The notes under the pieces: model-generated
Told to the model about the DNA's origin: nothing
The model's input: only the letters and a program-made list of their open reading frames with translations
Databases searched by the model: none
Source: an uncultured bacterium
GTDB lineage: Bacteria > Patescibacteriota > Minisyncoccia > Phycocordibacterales > UBA2100
Length of the DNA stretch: 21,767 nt
Direction of reading: 5' to 3'
NCBI GenBank assembly: GCA_903881205.1
Contig: CAIRSC010000021.1
Coordinates: 1-21,767, forward strand
Made by a program: the position numbers and the translations under genes
Part shown: piece after piece, positions 19,345 to 21,767 of the stretch
Numbering within the stretch: the stretch's first letter is position 1
Layout of the letters: every line of letters begins with the position of its first letter

Positions 19345-21084
19345 CTATTGCTCTTGGAAGGTTGGCACGATATTTACCGTGACCGACTCCTGCACCAGGG
19401 CAGGAACGGCTCCGGCGAGCGCATGACAGAGCAGTGTGTAAATAGTCCTACTGACGATTGGACTCGATACCTTCCCCGAGAGCCCCGAAGTAAAGGTGTT
19501 CCACACGCCGGGAGCACTTCCGGCAACACCATCGCCATTGCTGCCGGTAATCGAGCAGTCGAGCGCATTCTTCACATTCCAATACACATGTGTGGTCTTG
19601 CCCGCTGCGACCAGCGCCGGGAGCGCTAGGAGGTGCCCGGTCGATGAGAACGCAGCACCGTTCTGATCGAACGGATTAAACGAGACGAAGGTGACGCTTG
19701 GCTTCACACACTTCCCTGCAATGCACTCGAGACCCTGCGCATCACAATCTGAAAGCGTTGACCCATCGCACGCATTGACCACTTTGTGCCCTTCGGCATC
19801 GCAGACAGGCGCGGCCTGGCACTGAGAAATCTGATTGCACTGATTCGTATCCGTGGAGCAGCCATAGCGACAGGCGCTGGTGTGTCCGCAGTTATCGAGT
19901 ATAGAACCGTTGGCCTGACAGGTCTGAGCGGTCGGCGTACATGCATTGGTTCCCTGCAAGATAGCGGTGCAGGAAGCAGTGCTGCCGATACCCGCTACCT
20001 GTCCGCTGTAATCTCCGGGACTCGATACCTGCGCGGAGCCGGTACCGCTGACATAACCGATATTATTGATATAGAAGAGCGATGCGTTGAGTGATGTCCA
20101 ATGAATATTGGTAGAGCCTCCCGTGAGCGGATTCTTGTCGAACGTGATCGAACATGAGAGCGCACATGAGCTCTGATCAGATCCTCCGCCGTCCCATTCT
20201 ATGTACACCGCCCCCGGCGCTCCGTTGCCCCCGGCACCGGCATAACTGAGTCCCGATCCGCCGCCGCCGCCGCCATATCCCTTGCCGCCGTTATTAGCAC
20301 AATCCTGTCCGTCGCCACCCTTTGTAGCGGAACTATTTATGACGACACCGCCGCCTCCTCCACCGCCCCAATACTGCCACCCACCCGGCGAATATCCACC
20401 TGCTCCGGAGCTTACTGATACCTTCGTCACATATGTGGCAGGGTCGATATTCCAGCCGCCGCCGGTGCAATATCCGCCGGCGCCCTGACTATTGGTTTGG
20501 CCGCCTGCGGTTCCGCCATTCCCGGGAGTCGCATAAAATCCGGGCCAGCCGTTGCCTCCACCTCCGCCGCCGGAACCTCCGCCTGAGCCGCCCGAATATT
20601 GATTATAGAGATTGTGATACCCCGTGCGCCCCCAACTCCCTCCTTGAGCGACGATAGAACCGATACCGGAATTTCCACCCATCGATCCGTTGGATGAGGG
20701 GTCGAAATAGCCGCACCACGGACATCCGCCGGGATTCTGTTGGTTGCCGCCGTTGCCGCCGTTGCCGCCATAGCCGACATAGAGTGGAATCTTTTGTCCG
20801 GGTGTCACGGTCATCGTACCGCCGGTAAGTGCGCCGCCGCATGCGCCGCCGCCGGCACTGCCCCATCCGCCGCTGCCTGCACCACCACCGCCACCTGCGC
20901 CAATGGAGAGGATGCGTAATTGCGTCACGCCAGCCGGCACCGTAAAGGTATAGCTTCCCGGCGTTCCATAGAGCGCATGGTCGGTGCTACACGCATTGTC
21001 TTGCGCCGACGCGAGCACAGGCACCAAAAGAGTCATTGCGATGACCATGGCGGGCACTCGAGAAAGAAAATGACGTGTGGTCAT
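19345..21084 (-). CDS. Secreted glycine-rich, cysteine-rich protein
   Basis: This 579-residue exported protein has a signal peptide (about 1-27, cleavage near ASAQ). A short beta domain (YTFTVPAGVTQLRILSIGAGGGGG) typical of glycine-rich surface proteins follows, then a long Gly/Asn/Ser-rich region (about 60-300) with many GGNGG and GGGGGG runs, ending in GAPGAVYIEW. Next come an Ig-like/cysteine region (about 310-380), a Cys-rich segment (about 385-465) with regularly spaced Cys pairs suggesting disulfides, and a final beta domain (about 470-575) with WNVKNALDCSITGSNGDG. The Gly-rich core matches the Gly-rich domain seen in phage tail-like and adhesive proteins; adhesion is inference. It starts five bases after the cupredoxin-like gene, so they form an operon. 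Confidence 0.85.
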   Translation of the reverse strand: MTTRHFLSRVPAMVIAMTLLVPVLASAQDNACSTDHALYGTPGSYTFTVPAGVTQLRILSIGAGGGGGAGSGGWGSAGGGACGGALTGGTMTVTPGQKIPLYVGYGGNGGNGGNQQNPGGCPWCGYFDPSSNGSMGGNSGIGSIVAQGGSWGRTGYHNLYNQYSGGSGGGSGGGGGGNGWPGFYATPGNGGTAGGQTNSQGAGGYCTGGGWNIDPATYVTKVSVSSGAGGYSPGGWQYWGGGGGGGVVINSSATKGGDGQDCANNGGKGYGGGGGGSGLSYAGAGGNGAPGAVYIEWDGGGSDQSSCALSCSITFDKNPLTGGSTNIHWTSLNASLFYINNIGYVSGTGSAQVSSPGDYSGQVAGIGSTASCTAILQGTNACTPTAQTCQANGSILDNCGHTSACRYGCSTDTNQCNQISQCQAAPVCDAEGHKVVNACDGSTLSDCDAQGLECIAGKCVKPSVTFVSFNPFDQNGAAFSSTGHLLALPALVAAGKTTHVYWNVKNALDCSITGSNGDGVAGSAPGVWNTFTSGLSGKVSSPIVSRTIYTLLCHALAGAVPALVQESVTVNIVPTFQEQ

Positions 21085-21089
21085 ACTAT

Positions 21090-21530
21090 CTATTGAATGA
21101 CGGTTAATGTCCCTACAAACGTAGCGCCCGAATAGGTGAAACTACCGCTTGTGCTCGCCGTATATTGCACGTATGCACCGTGAGCGATGGTCTGCGGAGT
21201 ACCGGAGGCAATCGTGAATCCGATTTCGGTTGATGCATTATTAGTGAACCGGACCGTTTCTCCCTTCTTTACGCGCAGTGTGGTCGGAGAAAATCCCGCA
21301 TCGGTGTACGAGACAAGGTATTGAAAGTCCTGTTGCGCAGCGACATAATCGGTGGCAGTGGCCCGTGGGGCGTTGGGTATCACTAATTCCGGAATCGTCG
21401 CTGCGGTCGACATCTGAGGAGAAGGCACGGAAAATACAATACGCCACACAAAGTATGCAAGGATCAAGACGACTAACAAGACGATCCAGCGCAGATAGTG
21501 TCGAGGACGAGCTGTCTCGAGAGGAGGCAT
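21090..21530 (-). CDS. Membrane-anchored cupredoxin-like protein without copper ligands
   Basis: This 146-residue protein has one N-terminal membrane helix (about 14-33) and a C-terminal cupredoxin fold: GFSPTTLRVKKGETVRFTNN (about 78-97) and GSFTYSGATFVGTLTVI at the end match the family's beta-strand pattern. The expected copper ligands are absent: no His follows FTNN (EIGFTIA instead), and the usual Y-x-C-x-x-H-x-x-M site reads FTYSGATF. It is therefore probably structural rather than redox-active. The open frame reaches 21602, but ATG 21530 has a perfect TATAAT six bases upstream and lies just before the membrane helix. It is first in an operon with the glycine-rich secreted protein. Confidence 0.8.
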   Translation of the reverse strand: MPPLETARPRHYLRWIVLLVVLILAYFVWRIVFSVPSPQMSTAATIPELVIPNAPRATATDYVAAQQDFQYLVSYTDAGFSPTTLRVKKGETVRFTNNASTEIGFTIASGTPQTIAHGAYVQYTASTSGSFTYSGATFVGTLTVIQ

Positions 21531-21536
21531 GTGTGC

Positions 21537-21542
21537 ATTATA
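21537..21542 (-). promoter_or_regulatory. Consensus -10 box, leaderless start of cupredoxin-like operon
   Basis: Perfect TATAAT, six bases before ATG 21530; no -35 box and no Shine-Dalgarno. It decides the start codon. Confidence 0.6.
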
Positions 21543-21620
21543 TATCAATAATACGCCTTGGATGTGCGCACTGTGACTAAGCGAGCGTGGCAACACCTGC
21601 AAAAGGCTCTGCGCACCACG

Positions 21621-21667
21621 GCCTGCTGGCCTTTGGTATTTCCTCGCCCGTAGACTCGGTCACAGCA
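21621..21667. repeat. GCCTGCTGGC repeat module, copy B
   Basis: 47 bases, 36 identical to 16926-16972. GGCC-TGCT-GGCC can form a small hairpin whose loop is the complement of AGCA. Fused here to the nested-hairpin element that follows. Confidence 0.6.
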
Positions 21668-21681
21668 GCTTGGAACTCAGC

Positions 21682-21767
21682 GAGTGTGGATACCACTTAT
21701 GCCGTGTTCGCAGCCGCGACGGCGGCGAGATTCAGCGCTGCGGTAGCAACCGCAGATAGCGACGGCA
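21682..21767. repeat. Nested-hairpin element, copy cut by window end
   Basis: 5' arm GGATAC...TGCCGT (21688-21705), 31-base spacer beginning TTCGCAG, apical hairpin CTGCGGT (21738-21744), AGCA, ACCGCAG (21749-21755), linker ATAGC, then GACGGCA where the window ends. It differs from the copy at 5278 by four compensated base pairs. Confidence 0.75.

Noticed and set aside
21531..21602. Longer N-terminus for the cupredoxin-like protein
   Set aside because: The TATAAT at 21537-21542 lies inside this extension, six bases before ATG 21530.
1..21767. Avoidance of GAATTC as a sign of EcoRI-like specificity
   Set aside because: By eye I find about seven GAATTC sites, close to chance expectation for this length, so the window says nothing about the target sequence.
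1..21767. Recoded TGA (as in Gracilibacteria)
   Set aside because: Several intact genes end at TGA at the family-expected length and none contains internal TGA.

Overview
The window looks like a chromosomal stretch from a Patescibacteria/CPR bacterium of the Parcubacteria type. This is inferred from the mix of genes: two-DUF5666 secreted protein, glycine-rich secreted protein, EF-hand plus Ig-like envelope protein, PIF1-like helicase, SOUL protein, many small unknowns. It also fits the short intergenic gaps, the many structured intergenic repeats and the scarcity of Shine-Dalgarno sites. TGA, TAA and TAG all end genes, so TGA is not recoded. I see no rRNA, tRNA, CRISPR or transposase. All recognised protein genes lie on the minus strand except one at 16205-16840.

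Layout (in + coordinates; genes read right to left). 1-5.9 kb: 5' part of a PIF1-like helicase, a YgjP-type metallopeptidase, an orphan membrane histidine kinase coupled to a large secreted EF-hand/Ig-like protein, a DUF5666 protein and a cyclophilin. 5.9-8.0 kb: a small family cluster with two paralogous ~140-residue proteins flanking an unknown 294-residue protein. 8.0-8.8 kb: an ArsR-type regulator and a small membrane protein among ATTCGCGCGAAT repeats. 8.9-11.4 kb: an AT-rich, probably acquired two-gene operon with an EcoRI-family adenine methyltransferase and a DUF262-HNH nuclease. 11.4-14.3 kb: MazG-type pyrophosphohydrolase, NYN nuclease, membrane-anchored unknown and polysaccharide deacetylase, each preceded by a copy of the same promoter sequence. 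14.3-17.4 kb: a four-helix membrane protein, SOUL protein, conserved unknown, the lone + strand gene, and MsrB. 17.4-21.8 kb: TypA/BipA, then a glycine-rich secreted protein in an operon with a membrane-anchored cupredoxin-like protein.

Three non-coding patterns stand out. (1) In at least eleven places a -10-like hexamer ends exactly six bases before the start codon, so transcripts should begin at or next to the start codon (leaderless). Genes with real leaders and Shine-Dalgarno sites tend instead to have -35 boxes. (2) A ~35 bp promoter cassette recurs five times in 3 kb, and one copy drives the restriction-modification operon. (3) A nested-hairpin element with an AGCA tetraloop occurs three times. 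Two copies have four compensatory base-pair changes in the apical stem, which argues for selected structure. It sits at 3' ends of minus-strand genes and may act in termination or 3'-end protection. A ~52 nt small RNA candidate with its own promoter and terminator lies at about 12155-12206.
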